The notes below the pieces were generated by a model. It had not been told where the DNA came from. It saw only the letters and a list, made by a program, of their open reading frames with translations, and did no database searches. DNA of 64,000 nucleotides. Source: Lysobacterales bacterium (GTDB lineage Bacteria; Pseudomonadota; Gammaproteobacteria; Xanthomonadales; BPKI01). The translations under genes and the position numbers were made by a program. Below, piece after piece: positions 63,267-64,000 of the stretch. Each line of letters starts with the position of its first letter. Position 1 is the stretch's first letter. The stretch spans positions 806,001-870,000 of the forward strand of contig BPKI01000001.1 in the NCBI GenBank assembly GCA_026005055.1. The letters are read 5' to 3'.

Positions 63267-64000
63267 TCAGGTGCGGGCGAGGATCCGGCGAATCCCGAGC
63301 AGCGCGGCGAGCAGGCCGATGCCGAGCAGGGTGGCGAGGGCGAGGGCAAGCTCCGCCCAGCTCATCTGCCGCCAGTAGGCGCCTTCGAGGGCGAGCACCG
63401 TCCACTTGACCGGGCTCACGTGCGAGAGGGTGGCGAGCCAGGCGGGAAGCAGGAATAGCGGCACCATCGCACCGCCGACCATGGCCAGCGGCAGCATCAC
63501 CGCCCAGGTGGTGCCGTGCACGGCCTGCATCGAATCACCGGCCGAGGCGAAGAGCAGAGTGAGGCCGGTGAAGGCGAGCGATGCGGCCGCGGCGGCGGCG
63601 AGGAGCTTGAGCGGATCCGCGGGACGGATGCCGAGCAGGAGGGCGAGCAGGGCGAGCAGACCCAGCGCCAGCAGCATCAACAGCCAGGTGGAGAAGGCGC
63701 TGCTGAGCAGGATCTCGCCGGGCGAGGCCGGCGAGGCGCGCAGCCGCTCGAAGGTGCCGGTCATCCTCTCGCGCACCATTTCACTCAGCATGCTCATCAT
63801 GGCGCCGAGCAGCGCCCAGAACATGGCCTGGATGAAACTCACCGCGAAGCTGCTCGGCGGGCGCATGCTGGTTCCGGCGATGGCCTCGGCGGCGAGTGGC
63901 GGGGTCGGGGCGAAGGACGCTGGCGTGCGCGACGCGGCGTCGCTGCGCGCGATCTCGGCGCGGAATGCGGCCAGCGCTTCGAGGAAGCGTTCGAAGGCGG
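63267..64000 (-). CDS. ABC-2 type transporter permease (5' end missing)
   Basis: The C-terminal part (over 240 residues) of an ABC-2 permease. The coding frame is open to the window edge with no stop; the visible N-terminal stretch is periplasmic (FERFLEALAAFRAEIARSDA). A membrane domain follows with FIQAMFWALLGAMMSMLSEM, VRERMTGTFERLRASPASPG (the cytoplasmic coupling segment of this family) and several helices, then MVGGAMVPLFLLPAWLATLS. It ends in a helix and RRILART. An ATPase partner would lie beyond the edge. The substrate is not inferable. Confidence 0.8.
   Translation of the reverse strand, partial: AFERFLEALAAFRAEIARSDAASRTPASFAPTPPLAAEAIAGTSMRPPSSFAVSFIQAMFWALLGAMMSMLSEMVRERMTGTFERLRASPASPGEILLSSAFSTWLLMLLALGLLALLALLLGIRPADPLKLLAAAAAASLAFTGLTLLFASAGDSMQAVHGTTWAVMLPLAMVGGAMVPLFLLPAWLATLSHVSPVKWTVLALEGAYWRQMSWAELALALATLLGIGLLAALLGIRRILART

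Overview
The window is GC-rich chromosomal DNA, roughly two-thirds G+C by eye, densely packed with genes on both strands. Gene order and gene content point to a gammaproteobacterium near the Xanthomonadales or Wenzhouxiangellaceae-type lineages. The evidence is aroQ-accB-accC-prmA followed by fis-purH-purD, glnA-ntrB-ntrC with an NtrC-binding site at each expected place, hemD-hemX-hemY, secB-gpsA, two TonB-dependent receptors, and secreted proteins with a C-terminal FSNGFE-type end. No species can be named from the sequence alone. I see no insertion sequence, prophage or CRISPR array.

Layout. 1-6.4 kb: the end of ampE, an MFS-acyltransferase fusion, and a TPR protein translationally coupled to a TonB receptor. 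6.5-14.3 kb: a housekeeping run of aroQ, accB, accC, prmA, a DUF3426 protein, fis, purH, purD and a lipoprotein, mostly with ATGA-type overlaps. 14.4-17.4 kb: a large secreted protein with a clear terminator. 17.4-20.5 kb: a MacB-like ABC exporter of three coupled genes on the minus strand. 20.5-27.6 kb: selO, a membrane protein, a MarR regulator divergent from a cytochrome P460, then fadE and an alpha/beta hydrolase. 27.6-30.4 kb: a gene-poor, AT-richer stretch with two orphan genes and several inverted repeats. 30.4-38.7 kb: an accessory cluster holding a secreted protein, a Tat-exported nitrilase-like protein lacking the catalytic Cys, a methyltransferase, a TonB receptor and a Tat-exported amine oxidase-like flavoprotein.

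38.7-45.1 kb: a BigR/SqrR-type regulator carrying the two redox cysteines with the family spacing. It is coupled to a DUF2237 gene and divergent from a DUF2892 membrane protein, an RND pump, an OsmC-like protein and thioredoxin 2. This looks like a reactive-sulfur or thiol-stress regulon with its own efflux pump and is the most interesting system in the window. 45.2-49.1 kb: glnA-ntrB-ntrC, with paired NtrC-like sites 33 bp apart, a sigma-54 promoter, and a perfectly symmetric NtrC site over the ntrB start. 49.1-52.2 kb: hemD-hemX-hemY. 52.2-58.1 kb: a thioesterase, a lipoprotein, a broken SulP transporter gene, a rhodanese, secB, gpsA and a secreted protein. 58.1-64 kb: an HPt-receiver protein, tRNA-Thr, a SPOR-domain protein, metK, a K+-insensitive proton-pumping pyrophosphatase, and a partial ABC-2 permease cut by the window edge.

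All functional calls rest on reading motifs and family resemblance by eye. No database search was run.
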